Positions 32,653 through 40,748 of a DNA stretch of 64,000 nt are shown one piece after another; positions within the stretch are counted from its first letter, which is position 1; each line of letters begins with the position of its first letter. The notes beneath the pieces are model-generated. The model was not told where the DNA came from. It worked only from the letters and a program-made list of their open reading frames with translations, and searched no databases. The stretch spans positions 1 to 64,000 of the forward strand of contig NZ_JBGCBY010000006.1 of assembly GCF_041262165.1 (NCBI RefSeq), in the 5' to 3' direction. This DNA comes from Streptacidiphilus sp041262165. Its GTDB lineage: Bacteria; Actinomycetota; Actinomycetes; Streptomycetales; Streptomycetaceae. Made by a program: the position numbers and the translations under genes.

Positions 32653-33108
32653 ATGAGCGAGGCGCTTGAGCTGTCGCTGAAGCTGGTGCGGGCGCAGACG
32701 GCCCTGGTCAGGAGGTTCGACGCCCGGCTCTCCGGGCTGCACGGCGTCAGCTTCGCCGACCTGATGGTGCTGATCCAGCTCGGCCGGGCGCAGGGCGGGC
32801 GGATGCGCCGAGTGGACCTCGCGCAGGCGCTGGGACTGTCCGCGTCCGGGGTCACCCGCGGCCTGGTTCCGCTGGAGCGGATCGGCCTGGTGGTACGCGA
32901 ACCGGACCCGCGCGACGCGCGGGTGGCGTACGCGGCGCTGACCGCAACCGGGCGGGAGCGGCTGGTCGACATGCTGGCCACCGCCGAGGAGGTCGCCGAC
33001 GACGTCTTCGCGGGTGATCGCTGGGGCGGAGGCGGGGGCATCGACCAGCTCTCGGAGCTGCTCGCCGCGCTGGGCGGCGGGGAATCGGCGGGGCTCGGCC
33101 GTGGTTGA
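32653..33108 (+). CDS. MarR-family regulator
   Basis: 151 residues. The winged helix-turn-helix is clear: LMVLIQLGRAQGGRMRRVDLAQALGLSASGVTRGLVPLERIGLVVREPDPRDARVAYAALTATGRERL. The ATG at 32653 follows AAGGGGTG. A palindrome in its promoter suggests autoregulation. The gene directly precedes the HipA-like kinase gene and may control it. Ligand unknown. Confidence 0.86.
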   Translation: MSEALELSLKLVRAQTALVRRFDARLSGLHGVSFADLMVLIQLGRAQGGRMRRVDLAQALGLSASGVTRGLVPLERIGLVVREPDPRDARVAYAALTATGRERLVDMLATAEEVADDVFAGDRWGGGGGIDQLSELLAALGGGESAGLGRG

Positions 33109-33235
33109 GCTGCTGGACGCGGCGGGCTGGCGAGTGGCGGAGCTCATGCTGGGCGGCGGCCCGGGGCTGTGGCCCGGTCCGGCAGGTCCGGCAGGTCCAC
33201 GAAGCCGCGGACGAGGCGTGCGAGGAGGACGAGAG

Positions 33236-34105
33236 GTGGCCCAGATGCAGCCGAGGGCGGAACTGGCCGAGGTGTCGGCACTGAACTACCTCACGCCTCT
33301 GCGCAGCGGCGGCTCCGTGCCGGGCGTCGTGGAGACCGACGACCTGGGCACGTACGTGGTGAAGTTCACCGGGGCCGCGCAGGGGCGCAAGGCCCTCGTC
33401 GCCGAGGTCATCGTGGGCGAGCTGGGACGGCGGCTCGGGCTGCGCGTCCCCGAGCTGGTGCGGGTGCGGTTCGACCCGCAGGTCGCGGCGGGGGAGCCGG
33501 ACCGGGAGGTGCAGGACCTGCTGCGGGCAAGCGCGGGGCTCAACCTCGGCATGGACTTCCTCCCGCGGGCGCTGGACTTCGCTCCGCAGACGGTGACGGT
33601 GTCGCCGGCTGAGGCCGGGCGGGTGGTGTGGTTCGACGCGCTGGTCGGCAACGTGGACCGGACCGTCCACAGCCCGAATCTGATGGTGTGGCACCAGCGG
33701 CTCTGGTTGATTGACCACGGTGCGGCGCTGATCTTCCACCACCGCTGGTCCGCCGCCGACGAGGCTGTCGCCAGACGCTACCCGATGACCGATCACGCCC
33801 TGGGCGCTTTCCGCCCCGACCTGGGCGCCGCCGACGCCGCGCTCGCGCCGCTGGTCACCGAAGAGCTGCTGCGCGAGGTCGTCGGCCTCGTCCCGGACGA
33901 GTGGCTGGAGGGCGAGCCCGGCTTCGAGTCGCCGGAACAGCTGCGGGACGCGTACGTCGCGCACCTGGCCGGTCGTGCGGCCCGCTCCGCCGACTGGCTG
34001 CCGGACGGGTTCGCGACCGCCGAGGAGCTCGCCGAGGCCGAGGCCAGGCGGGTCGCTGCCACGCTCGCCGGCCGGCCGGCCTGGCTGCAGCACGTCCGGG
34101 GTTGA
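33236..34105 (+). CDS. Stand-alone HipA-like kinase domain protein
   Basis: 289 residues resembling the HipA-like kinase family (PF20613 type): YVVKFTGAAQGRKALVAEVIVGELGRRLGL (nucleotide-binding lysine region), VVWFDALVGNVDRTVHSPNLM (catalytic loop) and LWLIDHGAALIFH (metal-binding Asp). It lacks the N-terminal subdomain of full HipA toxins. No HipB-like antitoxin is adjacent, only a MarR regulator. I chose GTG 33236 with GGAGG 8 bases upstream; the open frame continues back to 33014. Target unknown; toxin function is not implied by sequence. Confidence 0.78.
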   Translation: MAQMQPRAELAEVSALNYLTPLRSGGSVPGVVETDDLGTYVVKFTGAAQGRKALVAEVIVGELGRRLGLRVPELVRVRFDPQVAAGEPDREVQDLLRASAGLNLGMDFLPRALDFAPQTVTVSPAEAGRVVWFDALVGNVDRTVHSPNLMVWHQRLWLIDHGAALIFHHRWSAADEAVARRYPMTDHALGAFRPDLGAADAALAPLVTEELLREVVGLVPDEWLEGEPGFESPEQLRDAYVAHLAGRAARSADWLPDGFATAEELAEAEARRVAATLAGRPAWLQHVRG

Positions 34106-34132
34106 CCCGTTTCGGCGGCGGCAGGTTAGGTT
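34102..34132 (+). promoter_or_regulatory. Promoter for a leaderless PanE-like gene
   Basis: TTGACC (34102-34107) and TAGGTT (34127-34132), 19 bp apart. The ATG at 34139 lies only 6 bases past the -10, so transcription would begin at or next to the start codon. No ribosome-binding site is present, consistent with a leaderless mRNA. Confidence 0.55.
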
Positions 34133-34138
34133 CTTCCC

Positions 34139-35125
34139 ATGCGGATCTGTGTGCTGGGAGCAGGGGCGGTCGGCGGGTTCATCGGTGCGCGGCTCGCCGC
34201 CTCGGGAGTGGAGACCTCCGCCCTCGCGCGGGGTGCGACGCTCGCGTCCCTGCGCGAGCACGGCTGGCGGTTGGAGTCGGCGGGTGCCGAGGGCGACGTG
34301 CTCACCTCGGCGCCCGTGCACGCGGTTGCGGACCCGGCCGAACTCGGGATCCAGGACGTGGTGGTGCTCGCCGTCAAGGCGCACTCGCTCGGTTCCGCGC
34401 TCGACAGTCTCGGACCGCTGGTAGGTCCGGACACCGCCGTGGTCGCGGCGATGAACGGTGTGCCCTGGTGGTTCTTCGACGGCTTCGGCGGACCGTGCGA
34501 GGGCCGGCGGCTGACGAGCGTCGACCCGGACGGGCGGATCGCGGCGACCGTGCCGACCCGAAACGTCATCGGCTGCGTCGTGCACGTCAGTTGCAGCGTT
34601 CCCGAGCCGGGGCTGGTACGGCACCACCGGGGTGCGGGACTGATCCTCGGCGAGCCGGACAACACCGACTCGCCGCGTGTCCGCGAGCTGGCGGCGCTGC
34701 TGCGCAAGGCGGACTTCGACGCCACTGTCTCCACCGGGATCCAGAAGGACATCTGGTACAAGCTCTGGGGCAACATGACCATGAACCCGGTCTCCGCCCT
34801 CACCGGCGCGACCGGCGACCTCATCCTCGACGACGAGCTGGTCATGGCCTTCTGCCACGCCGCGATGCGCGAGGCCGCAGAGATCGGCGACCGCATCGGC
34901 TGCCCCGTCGCGGAGCGCCCGGAGGACCGGAGTCAGGTCACCCGCCGGCTCGGCCTGGTCAAGACGTCGATGCTGCAGGACGCCGAGGCGGGTCGCAGGC
35001 TCGAACTCGACGCCCTCGTCGGCTCGGTGCGGGAGATCGGCGGCATCGTGGGCGTCCCGACGCCCACCATCGACGCCCTGCTCGGGCTCACCCGGCTCAG
35101 CGCCCGGGTACGGGGGCTTGCGTGA
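34139..35125 (+). CDS. Ketopantoate-reductase-family oxidoreductase
   Basis: 328 residues of the PanE/ApbA family. The N-terminal NADP-binding motif GAGAVGGFIGARLA starts at residue 7; the C-terminal helical domain includes the catalytic Lys region IQKDIWYKLWGNMTMNPVSALTGA and a substrate-side stretch TSMLQDAEAGRRLELDALVGSV. True panE activity (ketopantoate to pantoate) is possible, but many streptomycete members act on other 2-oxo acids. Probably leaderless. It is not obviously linked to neighbours. Confidence 0.85.
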   Translation: MRICVLGAGAVGGFIGARLAASGVETSALARGATLASLREHGWRLESAGAEGDVLTSAPVHAVADPAELGIQDVVVLAVKAHSLGSALDSLGPLVGPDTAVVAAMNGVPWWFFDGFGGPCEGRRLTSVDPDGRIAATVPTRNVIGCVVHVSCSVPEPGLVRHHRGAGLILGEPDNTDSPRVRELAALLRKADFDATVSTGIQKDIWYKLWGNMTMNPVSALTGATGDLILDDELVMAFCHAAMREAAEIGDRIGCPVAERPEDRSQVTRRLGLVKTSMLQDAEAGRRLELDALVGSVREIGGIVGVPTPTIDALLGLTRLSARVRGLA

Positions 35126-35208
35126 CGGCGCGTTGGATCGCAGGCCGTTAGCAGAGCAGGGATGGGGGTAGGCGCAGCGGCAGATGCCTAACAGAAAGGG
35201 CGTGTGCC

Positions 35209-35589
35209 ATGTTGGTACTCGGACTGCTCCTGCTCGGTGGGTCGGCCGCCTTCACGACGGTGCTGATCGCGGACAATCTCGGCGGGGGACCCCAGTACGC
35301 AGTAACCTTGTTCGGCCACCATCTCACCACCCTCAGCACGCTCGGGGCGTTCCTGGCCGGTGCCGCGCTGGCGCTCGTGTTCTGCGTGTCGCTGGCGCTG
35401 ACCACGGTCGGCGCCAGGCGAGAACGCCGCCGGAGCGCGGAACTTCGTGCCGCGCGGCGCGAGCGCAAGGTCGCCGCCCGAGCGGCCGCGGCCGCCGCGG
35501 TGACCGACGCGACCGACGGGAGAGACGGGACGGAGGCCACGGTCCTGACCAAGCGCCGGGGCCGCACCCTCCACCTCTTCGGCCACTGA
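35209..35589 (+). CDS. Small membrane protein, two transmembrane helices
   Basis: 126 residues. Helix 1 at ~2-22 and helix 2 at ~38-68, followed by a strongly basic, Ala-rich cytoplasmic tail (RRERRRSAELRAARRERKVAAR). The layout resembles LapA-like or lipopolysaccharide-assembly-type small membrane proteins, but no firm family is evident. ATG with AAAGGG upstream. Function unknown. Confidence 0.7.
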   Translation: MLVLGLLLLGGSAAFTTVLIADNLGGGPQYAVTLFGHHLTTLSTLGAFLAGAALALVFCVSLALTTVGARRERRRSAELRAARRERKVAARAAAAAAVTDATDGRDGTEATVLTKRRGRTLHLFGH

Positions 35590-35647
35590 CTCCCCGGACG
35601 CCGATCCGCTCCACGTTCCGCCCGCGATCGACACGGAGGGCTCAGCT

Positions 35648-36340
35648 GTGCGCCAAACCATCCTCGCCGTGCCGTTACTCCTGCTCGCGGCCGTCACCGG
35701 CTGCTCCAGCACGCATCCGGGCACGTCCGCTGACGCCGCGTCAGCCAGTTCCGGCAGCACGGCCACGGGACACGCCACCGGCACCGGCCCGCCGGCGCTG
35801 GGCCCAGGGCCGCAGGGCACGTACCACGTCCAGGTCCAGCCGCCCGCCGGGTCCTGTCACTTCCGCGCCGACGGGGGCCAGCCCCTGCCGGACTCGTCCT
35901 GCACGCCGGGGCTGCTCTCGCCCGCCGTGACGCAGGCGACGATCGCCACCACGATCTGCCGCAAGGGCGGCTACACGCGCGGCATCCGGCCCCCGGCGTC
36001 GGTCACGGACGTGGAGAAGCGGAAGAACGCCGCCTCCTACGGATACTCCGGCGCGATGTCCGACGCCGAGTACGACCACCTCGTCCCGCTGTCCCTGGGC
36101 GGCGATCCGGACGACCCGAGGAACCTGTGGCTGGAACCGCCGTCGCCCGGACACAAGTCGGGTGACGGCGTCAACAATCCCAAGGACGCTGTGGAGACGA
36201 CGCTGCACACGGCGGTGTGCGACGGGAAGGTCCGACTCGCCGACGCGCAGCAGGCGATCGCCTCGGACTGGGTGACCGCGGAGTCCCGGCTCGGTCTCGC
36301 GGCCGGGGCGGTCGCCGCCGGGAGTGCCGACACGAACTGA
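35648..36340 (+). CDS. Putative secreted lipoprotein with HNH-nuclease-like motif
   Basis: 230 residues. A lipoprotein signal with lipobox AVTG-C (Cys near residue 20) and a Ser/Thr/Gly linker are followed by a domain with five further Cys. The segment EYDHLVPLSLGGDPDDPRNLWLEP fits the HNH endonuclease core (Asp-His, Gly-Gly, Asn-Leu spacing). This implies a cell-surface or secreted nuclease, but the catalytic assignment is inference from one motif. GTG start with GGAGGG at 7 bases. It is followed by a 12-bp terminator stem. Confidence 0.75.
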   Translation: MRQTILAVPLLLLAAVTGCSSTHPGTSADAASASSGSTATGHATGTGPPALGPGPQGTYHVQVQPPAGSCHFRADGGQPLPDSSCTPGLLSPAVTQATIATTICRKGGYTRGIRPPASVTDVEKRKNAASYGYSGAMSDAEYDHLVPLSLGGDPDDPRNLWLEPPSPGHKSGDGVNNPKDAVETTLHTAVCDGKVRLADAQQAIASDWVTAESRLGLAAGAVAAGSADTN

Positions 36341-36343
36341 CGC

Positions 36344-36377
36344 GGGCCCTCCGCGTCGGGGGATGCGCGGAGGGCCC
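36344..36377. terminator. Terminator after HNH-like lipoprotein gene
   Basis: GGGCCCTCCGCG (36344-36355) pairs with CGCGGAGGGCCC (36366-36377), 12 bp perfect with a 10-base loop, 3 bp past the stop. The rest of the 298-bp gap to the next gene shows only a possible -10 (TAGTGT near 36543). Confidence 0.75.
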
Positions 36378-36638
36378 ACTGTGCGGCGGGAGCGGCCCGC
36401 CGCATGAACCATGATGCATCCGAGGGGCTGCTGTTGACGCCCGATCAGATCTATTTCTGCCAGGATTAAGTCAGTTCTCAGGCCGCCGGATCGGGTGGCG
36501 GGTGGGTGACGGGCGGCTTTCCGCCAGGTCAGAGGCGTCCCATAGTGTCGTGTACGTGACATGGTGAGAGCGCCCTGGGCGGCGCGAGTCGCAACCCGCC
36601 GCCCAGGGCGCACCAGAGGGATGCAAAGATCCTGAGGC

Positions 36639-37115
36639 ATGGATGACGCAGTGAAGACCCGTCGCGGCGTACCCGGGGACGAGGCCGAGATAGCCCGCCT
36701 CCGCGAGGTCATGGTCACCACCCTGTTCGGCCCCTACGAGGACGGCCCGTGGACGGCGGAGACCCTGCTGAGGCTGAACCGCTGGTTGAGCGACCCGGAC
36801 GCGACGACGGCGGCCTTCGTCGTCGACGCCCCCGACGGCTCCGGCCTGGCCGCGAGTGTGATCGGCGTGATCACCGAGCGGCTGCCCAGCCCCCACAACC
36901 CCTCGGGCCGGGCCGGCTACGTCTACGGCGTCTGCACCGATCCGCGCTGGCGCCGCCGCGGCTTCTCGCGGGCCGCGATGCGCGCGCTGCTCGACTGGTT
37001 CGACGACCGTGAGGTGCCCCGCGTCGACCTGCACGCCAGCGAGTACGGCGAGGCGCTGTACCGCGAGCTCGGATTTACGGACTGCCACGGCACCGCTCTG
37101 GCGCTGCGGCGCTGA
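36639..37115 (+). CDS. GNAT-family N-acetyltransferase
   Basis: 158 residues. The acetyl-CoA-binding motif A is clear in GYVYGVCTDPRWRRRGFSRAAMRALLDWF, and motif B at LHASEYGEALYRELGFTD. The substrate is not identifiable. It lies 37 bp upstream of the HD-domain gene and may be co-transcribed with it. Confidence 0.85.
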   Translation: MDDAVKTRRGVPGDEAEIARLREVMVTTLFGPYEDGPWTAETLLRLNRWLSDPDATTAAFVVDAPDGSGLAASVIGVITERLPSPHNPSGRAGYVYGVCTDPRWRRRGFSRAAMRALLDWFDDREVPRVDLHASEYGEALYRELGFTDCHGTALALRR

Positions 37116-37152
37116 CCCGTTCACCCCCCCCGCACGCGGAGGCATGACGACG

Positions 37153-37656
37153 ATGACAGCACTCACCCTCGCGGACGTGGACACCATCGCCGCCCGGGCG
37201 CACGCCGGGCAGTTCGACAAGGTCGGGGTGCCGTACGTGGAGCACGTCCGCGCTGTCGCCCGCGGCCTGGCTCCGTTCGGAGCGGGCCTGCAGATGGCCG
37301 GGCTGCTCCACGACACGCTGGAGGACACCCCCGTCACCGCCGAGGAGTTGCTCGCCGCCGGAGTGCCCCCGACTGTCGTCGCAGTGGTCCGCCGGGTCAC
37401 CAACCAGCCCGGGACCTCCTATCAGGAGATGCTGCGAGGGATCGTCATGGACCACTCCGCCTGCCTGCTGAAGATTGCCGACAACGCGCACAACAGCCTT
37501 CCCGAGCGGGCGGCCCGGCTCCGGGCCGACGAACGCGAGCGCCTCGCCGCCAAGTACGCCGGCGCCCGCGGAGTCCTGTGGCCGGCGGCCTCGCGCGAGG
37601 ACGTGGTGGCGATCCTCGGCATTGTGAACCCGGCGCTGCTGGCCGCGTTCGGCTGA
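37153..37656 (+). CDS. HD-domain phosphohydrolase (SpoT/MESH1-like)
   Basis: 167 residues. The HD metal-binding pattern is present: ARAHAGQFDKVGVPYVEHVRAVA, LLHDTLEDTPVT (His-Asp with following Glu-Asp) and LLKIADNAHNSL. This is the layout of the hydrolase half of RelA/SpoT and of small alarmone hydrolases, so (p)ppGpp or a similar nucleotide is a plausible substrate. No synthetase domain is present. The ATG at 37153 is chosen with GGAGG 10 bases upstream; the ATG at 37144 is too close to it. Confidence 0.82.
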   Translation: MTALTLADVDTIAARAHAGQFDKVGVPYVEHVRAVARGLAPFGAGLQMAGLLHDTLEDTPVTAEELLAAGVPPTVVAVVRRVTNQPGTSYQEMLRGIVMDHSACLLKIADNAHNSLPERAARLRADERERLAAKYAGARGVLWPAASREDVVAILGIVNPALLAAFG

Positions 37657-37750
37657 CGCAGGGGGTGTGCGAGGTGAGCGTAGTCGCCCGTACGGGTGGT
37701 CCGTGCGGCCGGGCCGACTCAAGCGGTCAGGCCATGGAGATGGGACATCC

Positions 37751-38152
37751 ATGCGCACACGCCTGAACTCCTGCACCGTCGGTCTCCTCGTCGCGGCGAG
37801 CCTCGCCCTGGCGACGCCGGCCCACGCGGACCTGCTCCTGGTCCACGAGGACTGGGCCTGCGACGTCCCGTACTCGGGCGAACTCCAGTGCGCGCCAACG
37901 GTGCTGGTGCCGCCCGGCGGCTACCTGTGGGTCGGCATCGGCAACGGCGGTCCGACGCTGTTCACGGTGTACCAGGACGCCGCCGCAGGCCGGACCCAGG
38001 TCGGCTGGATGCAGATGCGCGGCGGGGAGGGCAGGCCCTACGCGAACACCACGGGCGCCCCCGTGGTCGTGGAGGTCACGATGCACGAGGACGCCCCGAC
38101 GAACCGGTGCGGCACCCGGTTCGAGCACGGCTTCGTCGAGGTGCGCGTCTGA
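37751..38152 (+). CDS. Secreted small protein of unknown function
   Basis: 133 residues with a clear signal peptide (MRTRLNSCTVGLLVAASLALATPAHA, cleavage after residue 26). The mature ~107 residues contain three Cys, two Trp and a beta-rich pattern (PGGYLWVGIGNGGPTLFTVYQD). No family recognised. ATG with a GGAGA-like site upstream. It is convergent with hemC, 20 bp apart. Confidence 0.75.
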   Translation: MRTRLNSCTVGLLVAASLALATPAHADLLLVHEDWACDVPYSGELQCAPTVLVPPGGYLWVGIGNGGPTLFTVYQDAAAGRTQVGWMQMRGGEGRPYANTTGAPVVVEVTMHEDAPTNRCGTRFEHGFVEVRV

Positions 38153-38172
38153 GCGGAGCGCCCTCCGGGCCG

Positions 38173-39102
38173 TCAGTGCGGGATGGCGTTGATGACCTCG
38201 TGCGCGCCCTGACGCAGCAGGGTCGCCGCGACGGAGGTGCCGAGCGCCATGGCGTTGCGGTCCCACTCGTGGGCGTCCAGCGTGGTCTTCCCGTCGGGGG
38301 AGAACACGCGGGCGCGCAGTGAGAGCCTGCCGTCGGGCTCGGTCGAGGCGAACGCGGCGATCGGGGAGTTGCAGTGGCCCTGCAGGACATGCAGCAGCAT
38401 GCGTTCGGCGGTGGTCTGCCGGAACGTCTCCGGGTCGTTGAGCGCGCCGACGGCGTCGATCACGGCATGGTCGTCCGCGCGGGACTGCAGGGCGAGGGTG
38501 CCGGAGCCGACGGCGGGCATCATCTCCTCGACCCCCAGGATCTGGGTGATCCGGTCCGCCTGGCCGATCCGTTCGAGTCCGGAGACGGCGAGCATCAGCG
38601 CGTCCACGACGCCCTCGTCGAGCTTGGCGAGCCTGCTGTTGGCGTTGCCCCGGATCGGCACGGTCTCCAGGTGCGGCCAGCGCTGGGCGAGTTGGGCGAC
38701 CCGCCGGACCGAGGAGGTGCCGACCCGGGTACCGGGCGGAAGTCGGTCGAGGGTGCGGCCACCGGGGTGGATCAGCGCGTCGCGGATGTCGTCGCGCCGC
38801 AGGTAGGCGGCGAAGACCGTCCCGTGCGGGACCGGGCGGTCACCGGGGACGTCCTTGACGCAGTGCACGGCGAGGTCGATCGTCCCCGCGAGGAGGGCCT
38901 CGTCGAGCTCCCGGGTGAAGGCACCCTTCCCGCCGAGGTCGACCAGGGCCCCGGACCAGCGGTCCCCGCTGGTGGTGAACGGCACGACCTCGGTCCGGAG
39001 GTCGGGATGCCGGGCGGCGAGTTCGCTTTGGACCCGGTCGACCTGAGCCAGGGACATGGGGGAGGACCGGGCGCCGATGCGGATCAGTTGAGGGTCTGAC
39101 AT
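38173..39102 (-). CDS. hemC: Porphobilinogen deaminase (hydroxymethylbilane synthase), isolated copy
   Basis: 309 residues, normal length. Polymerises four porphobilinogens to hydroxymethylbilane. Motifs: RIGARSSPMSLAQVDRV, HCVKDVPGD, GTSSVRRVAQLAQRWP, RGNANSRLAKLDEG and the dipyrromethane-cofactor Cys in VLQGHCNSPIAAF. It stands alone, far from the usual hemA-hemC-hemD-hemB cluster of actinomycetes, which is not in this window, so it may be a second copy. The ATG at 39102 matches the family N terminus. The cob genes 16 kb away are the only related genes here. Confidence 0.9.
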   Translation of the reverse strand: MSDPQLIRIGARSSPMSLAQVDRVQSELAARHPDLRTEVVPFTTSGDRWSGALVDLGGKGAFTRELDEALLAGTIDLAVHCVKDVPGDRPVPHGTVFAAYLRRDDIRDALIHPGGRTLDRLPPGTRVGTSSVRRVAQLAQRWPHLETVPIRGNANSRLAKLDEGVVDALMLAVSGLERIGQADRITQILGVEEMMPAVGSGTLALQSRADDHAVIDAVGALNDPETFRQTTAERMLLHVLQGHCNSPIAAFASTEPDGRLSLRARVFSPDGKTTLDAHEWDRNAMALGTSVAATLLRQGAHEVINAIPH

Positions 39103-39228
39103 GCAGTCAGCGTAGAGGGTCCGCGGCGGCCGCGTAGCCGCCCCCCTCTGCGCCCGGCCCGGCGGCCCGCCCGCGTATGCCGGCGGACGGGCCCCGCGGA
39201 GAACGGGACTCAAGCCCGCGAGGGTTTC

Positions 39229-39369
39229 TCAGCCCCGCCAGACGGGGGCGACAGCGATCGCTTTGAGCTGGTCCATCGTCAGTGCCGGAGTGCCGGGTTT
39301 GAACTGGCAGCCGTTGCCGCCGTTCCGGCGCTCGGACTCGGCTCGCGTCTCGGCTGTCAGTGCCGCGCC
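39229..39369 (-). pseudogene. Probable decayed C-terminal gene fragment
   Basis: On the minus strand a frame without a start reads ...NGGNGCQFKPGTPALTMDQLKAIAV...VWRG-stop. This has the look of the ordered C terminus of a real protein (TPALTMDQLKAIA) rather than a shadow frame. A TAG closes the frame 46 codons upstream. The rest of the ~390-bp gap between hemC and the tRNA shows no gene. Confidence 0.35.
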
Positions 39370-39490
39370 CTATCGTCGAGAGTGCGCAACCGGACCACCC
39401 ATGGTGGTGACCGCGAGTACGGCGCGCCCAATGGGGGCCGGACCCGACACACGGGGCCCGGTCCCCGCGGGCTTCGCGGCGCTCGACACG

Positions 39491-39568
39491 TGGTGGCGGG
39501 AACGGGATTTGAACCCGTGACCTGAGGATTATGAGCCCCCCGCGCTGACCGAACTGCGCCATCCCGCT
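39491..39568 (-). tRNA. tRNA-Met (anticodon CAT), CCA encoded
   Basis: A complete cloverleaf on the minus strand: acceptor AGCGGGA/TCCCGCC, D arm GCGC/GCGC with GG in the loop, anticodon loop CTCATAA (anticodon at 39531-39533), T arm ACGGG-TTCAAAT-CCCGT, discriminator A and an encoded CCA. Two oddities: position 1 is A opposite C72, so the top pair is a mismatch as in initiator tRNAs, and the anticodon stem has two G-U pairs instead of the three initiator G-C pairs. An elongator Met tRNA is likeliest; lysidine-type Ile cannot be excluded. Confidence 0.85.
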
Positions 39569-39615
39569 GTGAAAAGCTTACGGATGCCGCCTGTTGGCGG
39601 GCGACTGGTTTTTCG

Positions 39616-39659
39616 CGTCCGTGTGGTCCGGCCCCGGCACGGGTCGGACCACACGGACG
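39616..39659. terminator. Terminator of the 3-hydroxyacyl-CoA dehydrogenase gene
   Basis: A 15-bp perfect stem, CGTCCGTGTGGTCCG / CGGACCACACGGACG, with a 14-base loop that can pair further (CCCG/CGGG). It lies 22 bp past the dehydrogenase stop. Confidence 0.75.
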
Positions 39660-39681
39660 GGTCACGCGGCCGCGCGAGCGG

Positions 39682-40539
39682 TCAGTACTGGTAGAAGCCC
39701 CGGCCGGACTTGCGGCCGAGGAGGCCCGCGTCGACCATGCGCTGCAGCAGCGGCGGCGCGGCGTACAGGGGCTCCTTGTACTCGTGGTACATGGACTCGG
39801 CTATGGAGACGATGGTGTCCAGGCCGATCAGGTCGCACAGGCGCAGCGGACCCATCGGGTGCGCGCAGCCGGCCTCCATGCCCTTGTCGATGTCCTCCGC
39901 CGTCGCCACTCCGGACTCGAACATGCGGACGGCCGAGAGCAGGTACGGCACCAGCAGGGCGTTGACGACGAAGCCGGCGCGGTCCCGGGCCCGGATCGGC
40001 TCCTTGGCCAGGACCTCGCGCGCGAACGCCTCCGCGCGGGCGACGGTCTCGGCGGAGGTGGTGAGCGTCGGGATGATCTCGACGAGCTTCTGCACCGGCG
40101 CCGGGTTGAAGAAGTGCACACCGAGGACCTGCTCGGGCCGCGATGTCGCCGAGGCCAGCTTCACGATCGGGATGGACGAGGTATTGGACGCCAGGATCGC
40201 GTCGCGCCGCTCGACGACCTTGTCCAGGGTCTGGAAGATCGCGACCTTGATGTCCTCGCGCTCCGCGACGGCCTCGATGACCAGGTCGCGGTCGGCGAAG
40301 TCGGACAGCTCCGTGGTGAAGGAGATGCGGGCGAGAGCCGTGTCCCGGTCCGCCTCGCTCAGCTTGCCGCGTCGCACCGCCGTGTCCAGCGACCCGATGA
40401 TCCGGGTGCGTCCCAGCTCCAGGGCCTCGCCGCCCGCCTCGGAGACCTTGACGTCCAGTCCCGCCCGCGCGAAGACCTCCGCGATCCCCGACCCCATCAG
40501 CCCGCAGCCGACGACCCCTACCCGCGCGATGTCGCTCAC
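39682..40539 (-). CDS. 3-hydroxybutyryl-CoA dehydrogenase
   Basis: 285 residues. N-terminal NAD-binding GVVGCGLMGSGIAEVFARAG; catalytic His in VLGVHFFNPAPVQKLVEII with Glu/Asn partners (IVSIAESMY, GFVVNALLVPYL); C-terminal dimerisation helices ending in GLLGRKSGRGFYQY. Interconverts acetoacetyl-CoA and 3-hydroxybutyryl-CoA. I chose the GTG at 40539 because AAGGA lies 7 bases upstream; an ATG six bases earlier sits too close to that site. Monocistronic. No thiolase or PHB gene is adjacent. Confidence 0.9.
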   Translation of the reverse strand: MSDIARVGVVGCGLMGSGIAEVFARAGLDVKVSEAGGEALELGRTRIIGSLDTAVRRGKLSEADRDTALARISFTTELSDFADRDLVIEAVAEREDIKVAIFQTLDKVVERRDAILASNTSSIPIVKLASATSRPEQVLGVHFFNPAPVQKLVEIIPTLTTSAETVARAEAFAREVLAKEPIRARDRAGFVVNALLVPYLLSAVRMFESGVATAEDIDKGMEAGCAHPMGPLRLCDLIGLDTIVSIAESMYHEYKEPLYAAPPLLQRMVDAGLLGRKSGRGFYQY

Positions 40540-40748
40540 ACCCATGTCCTTAAAGAAACCGAAAGAATTCGTCCGTGTCCGCCGAGTGACCGACCAGCGG
40601 CTCTGCGGACCTGACGTTACCCCGCCCGGCCCAGCGTGTCCGACCCCGGTGGCGGAGTGCGGCGATCAAGAATGACGGTCCGGGCACGCGCCGTGCGGCA
40701 CCGCACGCCACCCAGCCCGCTCAGCCCCACAGCGGAAGCGAGTCCACG

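Noticed and set aside
39491..39568. Integration site of a mobile element at the tRNA
   Set aside because: No integrase, no duplicated tRNA 3' end and no phage-like genes in the window.
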